A stretch of 64,000 nucleotides of DNA. Origin: Ignavibacteriales bacterium (GTDB lineage: Bacteria > Bacteroidota > Ignavibacteria > Ignavibacteriales > Ignavibacteriaceae). The translations under genes were made by a program, and so were the position numbers. Positions 28,446 through 37,643 of this stretch are shown piece after piece (positions within the stretch are counted from its first letter, which is position 1; each line of letters begins with the position of its first letter). The notes under the pieces are model-generated. The model was not told where the DNA came from. It searched no databases and saw nothing but the letters and a program-made list of their open reading frames with translations. The DNA lies in assembly GCA_003538625.1 (NCBI GenBank), contig DPRR01000006.1, positions 248,001-312,000 on the forward strand, in the 5' to 3' direction.

Positions 28446-29065
28446 CAATTTAAAAAGATTGAGGATTCATCCTGATTTTTACTTTCCATAATCCGTTCAA
28501 CGTATTTACCAAGAACATCAAATTCCAAATTTACTGTGTCGCCAATTTTTTTATCGGCAAAAATAGTTTCCTTCCAAGTATGAGGAATTATCCCGACAGA
28601 AAATGAATTATCTTTTAGTTCTGCAACCGTCATGCTTACTCCATCAATTGCAACTGAACCAACATAAATAAGATATTGTTTAAATTTTTCCGGAAATGAA
28701 ATTGCAAGCCAGTGACTATTAGAGAGTGCTTTAATATCTTCAACTTTGCCAGTAGTATCAATATGACCAAGAACAAAATGTCCGCCTAATCTGGCTTCTG
28801 CTGCTAAAGGTCTCTCTAAATTAACACTCATTCCCTGTTTAAGAACACCAAGATTAGTTTTGCGTAATGTTTCTTCAATTGTATCAACTGCAAAAGTGTT
28901 CCCTGTAATTTTAACAACAGTTAAGCAGCATCCGTTTACGGCAATACTGCTGCCGATTTGTAAATCCTCAAGCACCAACTTTGCTTCGATTACAAATTGA
29001 AAACCATCCCCGGTTGGAATTTTTTCTTTTAATTTTCCCTTTTCTTCAACTAAGCCTGTAAACAT
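28445..29065 (-). CDS. ribE: Riboflavin synthase alpha chain
   Basis: Joins two 6,7-dimethyl-8-ribityllumazine molecules to give riboflavin. The protein has 206 residues and the family start MFTGLVEEKG. Two lumazine-binding repeats are visible, one with SSIAVNGCCLTVV and the other with SVAIDGVSMTVAEL, each followed by an IPHTWKETIF-type segment. It lies 73 bases downstream of ribD and overlaps tilS by one base. No FMN riboswitch was seen in the short gap, so control is probably from an upstream promoter. Confidence 0.96.
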   Translation of the reverse strand: MFTGLVEEKGKLKEKIPTGDGFQFVIEAKLVLEDLQIGSSIAVNGCCLTVVKITGNTFAVDTIEETLRKTNLGVLKQGMSVNLERPLAAEARLGGHFVLGHIDTTGKVEDIKALSNSHWLAISFPEKFKQYLIYVGSVAIDGVSMTVAELKDNSFSVGIIPHTWKETIFADKKIGDTVNLEFDVLGKYVERIMESKNQDESSIFLN

Positions 29066-29138
29066 TTTGTGCCCTTAATAAGTTTAGAATTGCCGAACAA
29101 AGTTAAAAATAGAATTTCTCAGATTTTAATCAGAAAAA

Positions 29139-30227
29139 TTATTTTACCAGTTCAATAAGAATATCATCACCCAGTTTTTGTGAATTTCTGATACTCAGTT
29201 TTAATGCATCACTTAGCTTTTTACTGCCAATCTCTGAAAATGTTTTTAAGCCGCTCCCAAGAATTTTAGGACTTACGAACAAGTAAATATCATCAAATAA
29301 ATTTTGCTTAATAAACGATGAATATATTTTACTGCCGCCTTCAACAAGCACAGAAATAATTTGCAAATCAGATAGTTCTTTAATCACACTTTTTAATTTA
29401 AGTCGTCCATCATTATCAGACTTTGCAAACAACAGTGTAACACCACTTTTCTTTAATTGGTTTATCTTCTTGATTTTAGATCGACTTTGCTCAGAAGCAA
29501 TAACAATTGTTTTATTATCAGAATTATGATTAAACAAATTCAGATCACTTTTTAAACTAAGATTTGAATCTAAAACAACCCTGTATGGACTTCTTCCTTC
29601 TGTCAATCTTACTGTTAATTTCGGATTATCTTTTTTTGCTGTTTCAAAACCAATTAATACGGCATCATACCTTGATCTTAGCCAGTGCACATACTTTCGT
29701 GATTCACTTGAAGAAATCCAATCTGAACGATTATTAAAATCAGCAATTAACCCATCCAATGTTTGCGCAGCTTTTAAAGTTATATAAGGAAGTTTTGTTG
29801 TTATGTATCTGAAGAAAAATTTATTTAACTCGATACATTCTTTTTCCAGAACGCCAACCTTAACTTCAACTCCGGCTTTTTTTAATGCCTTAACACCATT
29901 GCCGCTTACAAGCGGATTAATATCAAGCGTACCAATAACAACTCTTTTTATTTTTTCTTTAATGATCCTTTCAACACATGGCGGAGTTTTACCATAGTGG
30001 CTGCAGGGTTCCAGATTAACATATAAAGTTGATCCTTCAAGTGATTCTGAAGAAGAATTTATCGCATTAATTTCAGCATGATCTTCTCCATACTTTTGAT
30101 GATATCCCGCTCCGATGATTCTATTGTTTTTAACGATAACACATCCAACCAGCGGGTTAGGACTAACACTGCCTTCACCTTTTTTGGCTATTTCAATTGC
30201 AAGTTGTATGTAAGATTCATCTGCCAA
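29139..30227 (-). CDS. ribD: Riboflavin deaminase-reductase RibD
   Basis: Bifunctional enzyme of riboflavin synthesis: an N-terminal cytidine-deaminase-fold pyrimidine deaminase and a C-terminal reductase. The length of 362 residues fits the family. The zinc site is HAEINAI with PCSHYGKTPPC, and the reductase part has TLDGLIADFNNRSDWISS and VEGGSKIYSSFI. It lies five bases after greA and 73 bases before ribE. No ribA or ribH is present in the window. Confidence 0.95.
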   Translation of the reverse strand: MADESYIQLAIEIAKKGEGSVSPNPLVGCVIVKNNRIIGAGYHQKYGEDHAEINAINSSSESLEGSTLYVNLEPCSHYGKTPPCVERIIKEKIKRVVIGTLDINPLVSGNGVKALKKAGVEVKVGVLEKECIELNKFFFRYITTKLPYITLKAAQTLDGLIADFNNRSDWISSSESRKYVHWLRSRYDAVLIGFETAKKDNPKLTVRLTEGRSPYRVVLDSNLSLKSDLNLFNHNSDNKTIVIASEQSRSKIKKINQLKKSGVTLLFAKSDNDGRLKLKSVIKELSDLQIISVLVEGGSKIYSSFIKQNLFDDIYLFVSPKILGSGLKTFSEIGSKKLSDALKLSIRNSQKLGDDILIELVK

Positions 30228-30232
30228 AGTGT

Positions 30233-30709
30233 TTATTTGATTTCTATAACTTCAAACTCCAATAATCCTGCCGGCGCCTTTACCTGAACTTTGTCCCCAA
30301 GTTTTGCTCCGAGTAAACCCTGTCCAACCGGTGAAGTGACAGATACTTTTCCTTCCTGAAAATCCGCCTCCTCCGGTGAAACTAACAAATACTCAACAAC
30401 TTTTTTAGTTTTAATATTTTTAATTTTTACGGTGGAAAGAAGATGAACCTCATCAGCCGGCATTTTAGATGTATCAATCACCCTTGCTCGTGAAAGTACA
30501 TCTTCCATTTTACTTATTTTTAATTCAAATAAGCCCTGTTCTTCTTTAGCGGCATCATATTCAGCATTTTCAGAAAGATCGCCATGAGCGCGTGCTTCTG
30601 CAATTTTTGAAGCCATCTTTTTTCTGCCGTTAGTTTTCATTTCCTGAAGTTCTTTTTCAAGTTCAATCAGTCTTTCTCTTGTTAAATAAACAAAATTTTC
30701 ACCGGACAT
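30233..30709 (-). CDS. greA: Transcription elongation factor GreA
   Basis: Rescues backtracked RNA polymerase by stimulating transcript cleavage. It has 158 residues: an N-terminal coiled coil with the acidic tip DLSENAEYDAAKEEQ and a C-terminal FKBP-like domain with VTSPVGQGLLGAKLGD. It is the first gene of the greA-ribD-ribE-tilS-hpt-ftsH run. Its 5' leader contains a terminator-like hairpin (see 30737-30776), so expression could be attenuated. The ribosome binding site is weak (GAGA, about nine bases before the ATG). Confidence 0.95.
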   Translation of the reverse strand: MSGENFVYLTRERLIELEKELQEMKTNGRKKMASKIAEARAHGDLSENAEYDAAKEEQGLFELKISKMEDVLSRARVIDTSKMPADEVHLLSTVKIKNIKTKKVVEYLLVSPEEADFQEGKVSVTSPVGQGLLGAKLGDKVQVKAPAGLLEFEVIEIK

Positions 30710-30736
30710 AATAAAATCTCAATTTGTTAATGATTT

Positions 30737-30776
30737 AAAAAAAATTGCCACCGTCACGATAATTTGTGACAGTGGC
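30737..30776 (-). promoter_or_regulatory. Terminator-like hairpin in greA leader
   Basis: GCCACCGTCAC (30747-30757) pairs with GTGACAGTGGC (30766-30776) with one mismatch and an eight-base loop. On the minus strand it is followed by AA and eight T residues, 28 bases before the greA start. There is no minus-strand gene just upstream that it could end, so it looks like an attenuator or leader RNA 3' end rather than an ordinary terminator. Confidence 0.5.
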
Positions 30777-31060
30777 TGGGCAAAAATAAGAATTGAATCT
30801 TTGGATGTCAAGAAAGGAAAAATATAATAGGATAAATTTCTGTAGGGGGTTTTTCATTACAAATCAACCAATCATTAAGCAAAGTTTAAGATTTATGGCT
30901 TTATCCAACTGATTAAATAAATGCGATATGCCTGTAATCACAAAGTTTAGTAAACTTAAATCCAAATTGGTTTGTCTAAAAAAGCAAATGTTAAATATTA
31001 ATTAAATGCGATATGCAACTACACTGCAATTGATGAACAAACTAATATAAGGTGAATAAA
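30777..31060. other. Divergent intergenic region with repeated 14-mer
   Basis: The region between greA and the BON-domain gene has no coding signal. It contains two identical copies of TAAATGCGATATGC at 30918-30931 and 31003-31016, 85 bases apart, ahead of the plus-strand gene at 31061. These may be operator sites; no further structure was seen. Confidence 0.5.
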
Positions 31061-31819
31061 ATGGAAACCGTGATTAAATCGATATTAAAAAATATCCTGA
31101 TTCTTCTTTTTGTGATTGGTGTTTCAGCCACAACCACCTCCGCTCAAAATAACGATCAGCAAATATCCAAAAGCAATTTGAAAATATTTGTTGAGTACAG
31201 ACTTGCAAAAGAACATTTGCTTGATAATAACAACATTAAAGTTGAGATAGAGGGAAATAGAATAATTCTTTCCGGCACGGTTCCAACTTTATTTGATAAA
31301 AAACAGGCTGAAGTTGAAGCACACTCAGTTGATGAAAATTATTTGATTGAAAACAATATTAATGTGGATGTTCCCGTTGTCGCTGATTCAATTCTTTCCG
31401 GTATCGTGATGAATAAAATTCAATCCAACCTTTTTTACTCAATTTTTGATTGGATAAAGGTAAACAGCAATAACGGCATCGTAACTTTGGAGGGATGGGT
31501 TCATCTGCCCTGGTTAAAGACTCAATTTGAATCTGAAATTGAAAAAATTGCCGGGATAAAAAGCGTTAACAACAAAATTCAAAATACATTTGGTCCGGGT
31601 GAACTTGGTGTGAGAGCTGCGAGATTAATTTATAATGATCCAATGTTTCATGGAATGCAGTATTCCCAAAATCCACCAATACATATTATCGTAAATAATG
31701 GAACAATAATTTTAGATGGCACCGTTAATTCAGAGGTACAAAGCAGTTGGGCGGCAAATATTATTAATTTTCATACCGATGCATTTTCGGTAGAAAATAA
31801 TTTACTGGTTAAAAATTAA
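31061..31819 (+). CDS. Periplasmic protein with BON domains
   Basis: About 252 residues. A signal peptide ending TTTSAQ is followed by three BON-like segments: one with NNIKVEIEGNRIILSGTVPT (about 50-105), one with SNNGIVTLEGWVHLPW (about 115-180) and one with VNNGTIILDGTVNSEVQ (about 195-250). BON domains bind phospholipid or stabilise the envelope, as in OsmY. A GTG at 31052 extends the frame, but AAGGTG ends seven bases before the ATG at 31061, so the ATG was chosen. Two identical 14-base sites lie upstream. The next exported protein follows after 44 bases. Confidence 0.82.
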   Translation: METVIKSILKNILILLFVIGVSATTTSAQNNDQQISKSNLKIFVEYRLAKEHLLDNNNIKVEIEGNRIILSGTVPTLFDKKQAEVEAHSVDENYLIENNINVDVPVVADSILSGIVMNKIQSNLFYSIFDWIKVNSNNGIVTLEGWVHLPWLKTQFESEIEKIAGIKSVNNKIQNTFGPGELGVRAARLIYNDPMFHGMQYSQNPPIHIIVNNGTIILDGTVNSEVQSSWAANIINFHTDAFSVENNLLVKN

Positions 31820-31863
31820 ATCCAGCAAAAAAATTTATTAAATTTATTTTAAGGAGAATTATC

Positions 31864-32382
31864 ATGAAAAGGTTAAAAGTTTTAGCAATCCTTTTTACAC
31901 TAGTCTTTTCTGCAGCTTATGCATATCCCGTCAATTCACCGGGTAATACGTTGTTGAAATATTACTCTGCACTACTCACTCTTAATTTGAATCATGCAAT
32001 GGATGCCTCCAGAATCATTTATCATCTATCTATGGAACCATCTTTTGAAAAAAATTTTTTGGAAGATGAATTGAATAAAATTCAGCAAAATGTAGAGTAT
32101 GCAAACACTAATATTGCAAATATTATTGTGAACACTTTAGACAACAAAAAACCGGATATTGATAAAGCATTAAAAAATATAGATAAACACCTGGCACAGG
32201 TTCTTGTTGATGTTAAAGAGATCAGAAGTAAATTGATGGATTCCCGGAGTGTAACAAGTGATTTAGCAGATATATATTTTCAAATTTATTCTTCAGAAAA
32301 TGATGATCATCAGGAAATGAAGAGAATACTTAATCTTAAAACTGATGAGGGACCTCTGCTGGTTGTACCCGAAAAATTTTAA
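31864..32382 (+). CDS. Exported helical protein of unknown function
   Basis: A 172-residue protein with no recognised family. It has a clear signal peptide ending AAYAYP, then a predominantly helical domain of about 140 residues rich in Asn, Asp, Lys and Leu, with repeated NIDKHLAQVLVDVKEIRSK-like amphipathic stretches. It has no cysteines and no heme or metal motif. AAGGAG lies seven bases before the ATG. It is probably co-transcribed with the BON-domain gene, suggesting a shared envelope or stress role (inference). Confidence 0.65.
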   Translation: MKRLKVLAILFTLVFSAAYAYPVNSPGNTLLKYYSALLTLNLNHAMDASRIIYHLSMEPSFEKNFLEDELNKIQQNVEYANTNIANIIVNTLDNKKPDIDKALKNIDKHLAQVLVDVKEIRSKLMDSRSVTSDLADIYFQIYSSENDDHQEMKRILNLKTDEGPLLVVPEKF

Positions 32383-32407
32383 TCGCTGATTCTTTTAAAG
32401 AATAAAT

Positions 32408-32431
32408 AAGGCGATTCAATTGAATCGCCTT
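32408..32431. terminator. Palindromic hairpin between convergent genes
   Basis: AAGGCGATTCAATTGAATCGCCTT is a perfect 24-base palindrome between the stop codons of the plus-strand gene at 32382 and the minus-strand peptidase at 32462. It can fold with a four-base AATT loop and would serve both strands. The following T runs are short. Confidence 0.6.
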
Positions 32432-32461
32432 TAAACTATAATTTCTAATTTACATCAAGCA

Positions 32462-34420
32462 TTATTTTAACAACATCATCTTTCGTGTTTCTGTATAATT
32501 TCCGGAAGTTAATTTATAGAAATACGTTCCTGTTGGTAAATCTTTGGCGTTAAACGTAACTTCGTGGGAACCTGATTCCAGTTGGTTATTTACAATATTT
32601 GCGACTTCTTTTCCAATTACATTGTAAAGTTTTAGTGTTGTAAAACCTGCTTTGCCCAAATTAAATTTAATTGTAGTACTTGGATTAAATGGGTTTGGAT
32701 AATTCTGCCCAAGCGAAAATGAATTTGGATTAATTTCATTCTCAAGTCCTGTTACTACTGAATTGACATTTTTCAAAATCCAGTTTCCGGGATCGAATGA
32801 AATTGAAGTTGGCATGCCGTTAACACTGATATTAAAATTCTGTACTTGCGCATCATTAAAAACCGAAACAATAGTATCACCACTTGCAAAGTTCACTTTA
32901 AACTGAATCGGCATTGTAAAAAATGTTGGATTTGAATTTGTAGTTTGAGTTATCTTCAAAGCAAGATCATATAAATTACCGCTTACGTTCTGAGAACTCC
33001 ATACGATTGAATATCTCGGATAATTTTCACCATATATCCATTCCTGAAAGAAATAATCTAAGTCCATACCTGAAACATTTTCGGCAACCGCCTGAAAATC
33101 TTCTGTTGTTGCCACACCATAAGCAACAGACGGATCTGCAGTATAACTTCTCAAAATATCAAAGAAAGTTGAATCACCTACAATTCCTCTAAGCATATGC
33201 AATACAACTGCACCTTTGGAATATGATCGTGCACCGTTAAAGATTTCATTTACACTTGAAATATTCTGAACCCAAATAGACCCCACAGCATTTTTTGCAT
33301 TATTCATTTCATTTGCAATGTAATTGTCATAACCAGGTTTGCCGTACCAGTCTTCAAATATTACGCCTTCACCATAAGTTGCAAATCCTTCATTAAGCCA
33401 TATGTGATGCCAGTCTTTACAGGTTATCGCGTCGCCGTACCACATATGTGCAAGTTCGTGCGATATCAAACCATCACTGAATCCACCCATAGAAGTAATT
33501 GTCTGATGCTCCATTCCACCGCCCCAGCCAAATTGTGCGTGTCCGTATTTCTCATTTAAAAATGGATATTGACCAAAATGCTCAGAATAAATTTCAATCA
33601 TTCCCGGTGTTTTATCCAGTTGAGATATATTTGAATTTAAATTTTCCGGATATAGAAAATGATTTATTGGCATTGAATCAGTTGGACTGTAATGGTAATA
33701 GTTTGTGTACTCTGCATAATTAGTAATCGCCATTGAAAGCAAGTACTGAGCAATAGGATAGCTGCTTTTCCATTTATATGTATGAGTTCCATCTCCGTTA
33801 TTAACAATCGCCATTAACTTTCCGTTTGATGCCGGAATAAGCGAGGTGTTTACAGTTATCCAAAAATCTGCTGAATCTGCTTTATCTGCAGGAGTGTCTT
33901 TACAAGGCCACCAATCTTTTGCCCCGTAAGGTTCGCTTAACGTCCAGATTGCCGGTGTTCCGTTATGTGAACTGAACTCAAAGCTTCCAAAACCGCTTGA
34001 GCCCGGCGTTCCGTGATAATAAACAAGAGTGGTAAAATTATCACCGGTGTTAAGAGTAGTATTTAACGAAATGTTTAATGTATTTGATCCTCTTGTAAAT
34101 GCTGCAGCATTTCCGTTAACAAAAACGGAATCCACGGTTAAAGGTGTGGTCAGATCATAATATATTTCAGTTACATTTTGATTTACTATTTGCGCGTTGC
34201 AGGTTATGTTGCCTTTAATTGTATGGGCTAAGTGATCGACTGAAATATCAAGCTTGTAATATTTAACGTCGTACTTTGAATCGCCGGGATAATTAATATT
34301 TGCAAATTTTTGTAAACGATTGAACTGTGCAATTTTTCCCTCAATACATTCTTCTCTTCCGCTTTGAGCAAAACTGAGTCCGGTAATCAGTATCAATAAA
34401 AAAGATAAAAGGTTTTTCAT
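32462..34420 (-). CDS. M1-family metallopeptidase with T9SS sorting domain
   Basis: Secreted zinc aminopeptidase-like protein of 652 residues. A signal peptide (1-18) is followed by an M1 N-terminal beta domain, GGGMEHQTITSMGG, the zinc motif HELAHMWYGD and the third ligand in WLNEGFATYGE. The C-terminal 85 residues are a type A T9SS sorting domain: SLGQNYPNPFNPSTTIKF, a beta-sandwich, and a final ETRKMMLLK. The domain is removed on export in studied systems. The exopeptidase motif reads GGMEH where GxMEN is usual, which may change substrate binding. It is likely a nutrient-acquiring surface or secreted enzyme. Confidence 0.92.
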   Translation of the reverse strand: MKNLLSFLLILITGLSFAQSGREECIEGKIAQFNRLQKFANINYPGDSKYDVKYYKLDISVDHLAHTIKGNITCNAQIVNQNVTEIYYDLTTPLTVDSVFVNGNAAAFTRGSNTLNISLNTTLNTGDNFTTLVYYHGTPGSSGFGSFEFSSHNGTPAIWTLSEPYGAKDWWPCKDTPADKADSADFWITVNTSLIPASNGKLMAIVNNGDGTHTYKWKSSYPIAQYLLSMAITNYAEYTNYYHYSPTDSMPINHFLYPENLNSNISQLDKTPGMIEIYSEHFGQYPFLNEKYGHAQFGWGGGMEHQTITSMGGFSDGLISHELAHMWYGDAITCKDWHHIWLNEGFATYGEGVIFEDWYGKPGYDNYIANEMNNAKNAVGSIWVQNISSVNEIFNGARSYSKGAVVLHMLRGIVGDSTFFDILRSYTADPSVAYGVATTEDFQAVAENVSGMDLDYFFQEWIYGENYPRYSIVWSSQNVSGNLYDLALKITQTTNSNPTFFTMPIQFKVNFASGDTIVSVFNDAQVQNFNISVNGMPTSISFDPGNWILKNVNSVVTGLENEINPNSFSLGQNYPNPFNPSTTIKFNLGKAGFTTLKLYNVIGKEVANIVNNQLESGSHEVTFNAKDLPTGTYFYKLTSGNYTETRKMMLLK

Positions 34421-34499
34421 TTTAATCCTTAAATAATAAATATCTGTTAGTAAACAAAATTATATATAATACCAGTTAAAGCAAGCACAAAATTGGTTG

Positions 34500-37400
34500 T
34501 TAAGATACTTCCTGTATTCTGCAAATTGATTTAAAATCACAAAAACGGCAGACTTTATTTTCTCTATCTTCCAAAACTGAAAGATTAAATTTGCCTTCTG
34601 TAATATTTCTAACGTATAATGGAATAAATTCGCTGCAGATTTTTATAAGCTCATTGTTCGAACTTATTAAATCATCCTTTGTAAGTTTTTTTGAATTACT
34701 TAAATGAATAATCTTTTCGCCAAACTCTTTATTATTTAATTTTAATGAGTAAATAATTGCGCCCGCGGGATCAGCTTCAGTATTTAGTTCAGCTTCAATT
34801 AATTTTTTAGATACGTAAAGATATAATGGCAGTTGAAGCGATAATCCGGTTTCAAGATCCTTTTTTGTTGGTCTCTTTCCGCTTAACTTATAATCAATTA
34901 CTTTAAAACTGTTATCTTCAGTTTTAAAATCAATCCTATCAATTTTACCGCGAACACTTACCTCACCCACGAATAATTCATCAGCATTTTCATCACCGGA
35001 ATTTTTAAATTGCCCGAATACTAATTCAAAATACTGCGGTTTAAATCCTTCGGTATTATTTCTTTCCTCTTCAAGAAATTTATATAGAATTGATTTTTTC
35101 TTATTCCCCGCTATTCCAAGAATCTTTTCTTTTTCAAAAAATACTATTGTAGAATTTAATTTTAGTTTATCGATTTTCTTTTCCGCTATGCTAAAAATTA
35201 ATTTTTCACATTGATTAAAAGTCTGATCATCGCAGCCGGCTAATTCTATTTTCCGTTCAGTGATAGTCCTATAAAATTCATATAATATTGAGTGAATGAT
35301 ACTACCGAGTTCAAAAGATTCTAATTCTTCTGTCGGTTCTTCAATCGTTTCAAGTTGTAAAATTCTTTTTAAGAAATATTGAAATGGACATTTTGCATAT
35401 TCTTCAAGCTGGGATGCGGAATATTGTTTTTCTTTTTGTTCGGATAGTTTTGTTTTTGCTTCCTCACTAACATTAACCGATATATTACCAGTATATTCAG
35501 TCTCGCCAAATGGATTTTCTAATCTTAATTTATCTATATATAAATCGTTTTTAAATTTTTCAATATCAATACCAAGTGAAGCAAGTTTATCTTTATCTTT
35601 TTCTAAATCCAGAGCAGATGCATATCTCATTAACTCAGACTTACTGTAAATAAGATCTGAATAATCATTAGATGATTTTTCTTTAGCATTAAATATTCTT
35701 AATAAATCGCTTACAAATGTTGAAGGAGTAAATTCTTTCTTTTCATCTTTCATCGGAAATGACAGATACAACTTTTTCTTTGCGCAGCACAATGTCTGAT
35801 AAAAATGATAACGGTCTTCAAGTATATGCCTGTACTCATCTTTTTTATAAGAACCTGATAAAAATATTTCAGGCTGATATCTTGTTGGAAATTCGCCATC
35901 AACCAGACCGCCTATAAAAACGTAATCAAAATTCAGTCCTCGTATTTCATTAACGGATGTTACAAGCACTCCGCTTGAGTGTCTTTCTTTAATATTGTAA
36001 CGCGTAAACTGAGGAGCCGTTTTTATTTGTGATAAAAAATATCCCAATGAAAATTTTTTATCTGCATCATTTTCATCAGCAAGTAAATCAAATAATTCAT
36101 CCAGAGTTTCAAGAAAAACAGTGATTGCTTTAACATTTTTTTCTATATAATCAGGGTGGTCATTTACTATCCGATGAGGTAAATCCAATGAGTAAAGAAG
36201 TTTTCTTAATTCAAATTTAAATTCATTAATAGTTTTCTTTTCCCTGAAAGGCTTAAGCATGTTATAAATTGTTTCCACATCGTTTTTAGCCCTGGAATAA
36301 AATTCAGCCGGTAAAAAACGATTGTTTTCATCATCATCATTAATATTTATTTCGTCAATAGTTCTGGTTATTGAATCAATCCAGTTTTTGTAACCGGATA
36401 CAATTTTAAGATTGGAAGAAACACGAAGCAGATTTGATAAATCTACGCCATTAATCTTTATCCACCTTCCCGTTAATGCACGGAAAATATTTTTATAGTA
36501 AAAATTATTTTCCAGTATTTCCAGAAAATTAATTAATGCAATTACCGGCTGGGATTCATTAAGCGCATATCTGTCCGTTAGATTAAAAGGTATCCCATAT
36601 TCATTAAACACATCTCTTATTATAGCCGAGTGATCCGATATTAAATTGAACGCCACGGTTATTGCTTCAACATCAACTTTATTGTTGACGATGAGTGTTT
36701 TTATTTCTTTGGCGATCAGTCTAATTTCTTCTTCAGGAGTCTGTGCAATTATTTTAAATAACTCCGTTTCGCTTTGTCTTGGCAGATCACTTTCATTCAG
36801 CAGAAATAATTTCTCGCGTATTCTTTTCTGATAATCATTAAACTGAATTTGAGATGTGTCTTCAACTTCATTAAAACCTTTAGCTTTAAACTTTTCGTAA
36901 CAGTTATCCAGATGTGAAAACAATGCAGGATTGTACCGGTAATAATCGAAGATCAGATAAAGTTCAATACCTTTAACATCTGCAGTACGATTTATTATAT
37001 CTATTTCAGGCTGTGTAAATTCATCAAAGCCATTAATTAATATTTTTTTGATATTGTTAAATGAATCATTAAACCTCGACACAAATTCATTATCATCCAG
37101 TAACAAAACTTTTTTGTAAATATCGCCTGTCTCATAAACATTTAATTCTTTGCAAAACTCCAGATAATTTTTATAAACATTTGCAATGTCATTAGCTTTT
37201 AATTTTTCAGAACCTTCAAGTTTATTAGACTCATAAATAATCTGATCGGGTGAAATGCCGTTTAGTTTATACTGAGTAATAACATTTTTAATTCTGTCTA
37301 ATGTGCCGCGTGGAATTTCATTCCTGTAATTCGAAAAATATTTTAATTCCGTTTTCTTAAATGATTTACTCAATAATACAGCCGATGATGCATCGCTAAG

Positions 37401-37643
37401 TGTTTTAAATGAATTAATTTCACCGGTCTTAAATATCTCAGTAACAAATGTTTCAAATGTGTGAAGATTTATTTTTGAAACCGATTTACCCGGTGACTGC
37501 GATATCAGTTCCCTCTTTAAATATCTTATTTTTCTGTTTGTTGGTACAATTATCAAAACTTCATCAAGTTTCTCCTGACTGATAAATTCATCTATCAATC
37601 TATCGGCATCTAATCGTTCAATTTTGTTTTTGGATAAAATCAT
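34500..37643 (-). CDS. AddB/RexB-like nuclease of the RecB family
   Basis: A 1047-residue protein that fits the AddB-like subunit of helicase-nucleases for double-strand break repair. The N-terminal half resembles an inactivated UvrD-type helicase (VLIIVPTNRKIRYLKRELIS; no Walker A GxGK is visible). VTSVNEIRGLNFDYVFIGGL is a helicase motif V/VI-like segment. The C-terminal nuclease has SASQLEEYAKCPFQYFL, KIDRIDFK and VIDYKLSG (PD-(D/E)xK). Four cysteines match the AddB iron-sulfur site: the one in KCPFQYF and CxxCxxxxxC in CRFCDFKSIC. No addA partner lies in the window. It overlaps the CYTH gene by four bases. Confidence 0.85.
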   Translation of the reverse strand: MILSKNKIERLDADRLIDEFISQEKLDEVLIIVPTNRKIRYLKRELISQSPGKSVSKINLHTFETFVTEIFKTGEINSFKTLSDASSAVLLSKSFKKTELKYFSNYRNEIPRGTLDRIKNVITQYKLNGISPDQIIYESNKLEGSEKLKANDIANVYKNYLEFCKELNVYETGDIYKKVLLLDDNEFVSRFNDSFNNIKKILINGFDEFTQPEIDIINRTADVKGIELYLIFDYYRYNPALFSHLDNCYEKFKAKGFNEVEDTSQIQFNDYQKRIREKLFLLNESDLPRQSETELFKIIAQTPEEEIRLIAKEIKTLIVNNKVDVEAITVAFNLISDHSAIIRDVFNEYGIPFNLTDRYALNESQPVIALINFLEILENNFYYKNIFRALTGRWIKINGVDLSNLLRVSSNLKIVSGYKNWIDSITRTIDEININDDDENNRFLPAEFYSRAKNDVETIYNMLKPFREKKTINEFKFELRKLLYSLDLPHRIVNDHPDYIEKNVKAITVFLETLDELFDLLADENDADKKFSLGYFLSQIKTAPQFTRYNIKERHSSGVLVTSVNEIRGLNFDYVFIGGLVDGEFPTRYQPEIFLSGSYKKDEYRHILEDRYHFYQTLCCAKKKLYLSFPMKDEKKEFTPSTFVSDLLRIFNAKEKSSNDYSDLIYSKSELMRYASALDLEKDKDKLASLGIDIEKFKNDLYIDKLRLENPFGETEYTGNISVNVSEEAKTKLSEQKEKQYSASQLEEYAKCPFQYFLKRILQLETIEEPTEELESFELGSIIHSILYEFYRTITERKIELAGCDDQTFNQCEKLIFSIAEKKIDKLKLNSTIVFFEKEKILGIAGNKKKSILYKFLEEERNNTEGFKPQYFELVFGQFKNSGDENADELFVGEVSVRGKIDRIDFKTEDNSFKVIDYKLSGKRPTKKDLETGLSLQLPLYLYVSKKLIEAELNTEADPAGAIIYSLKLNNKEFGEKIIHLSNSKKLTKDDLISSNNELIKICSEFIPLYVRNITEGKFNLSVLEDRENKVCRFCDFKSICRIQEVS

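Noticed and set aside
30965..30990. Sigma-54 type promoter upstream of the BON gene
   Set aside because: The GG and GC elements are 13 bases apart instead of 10.
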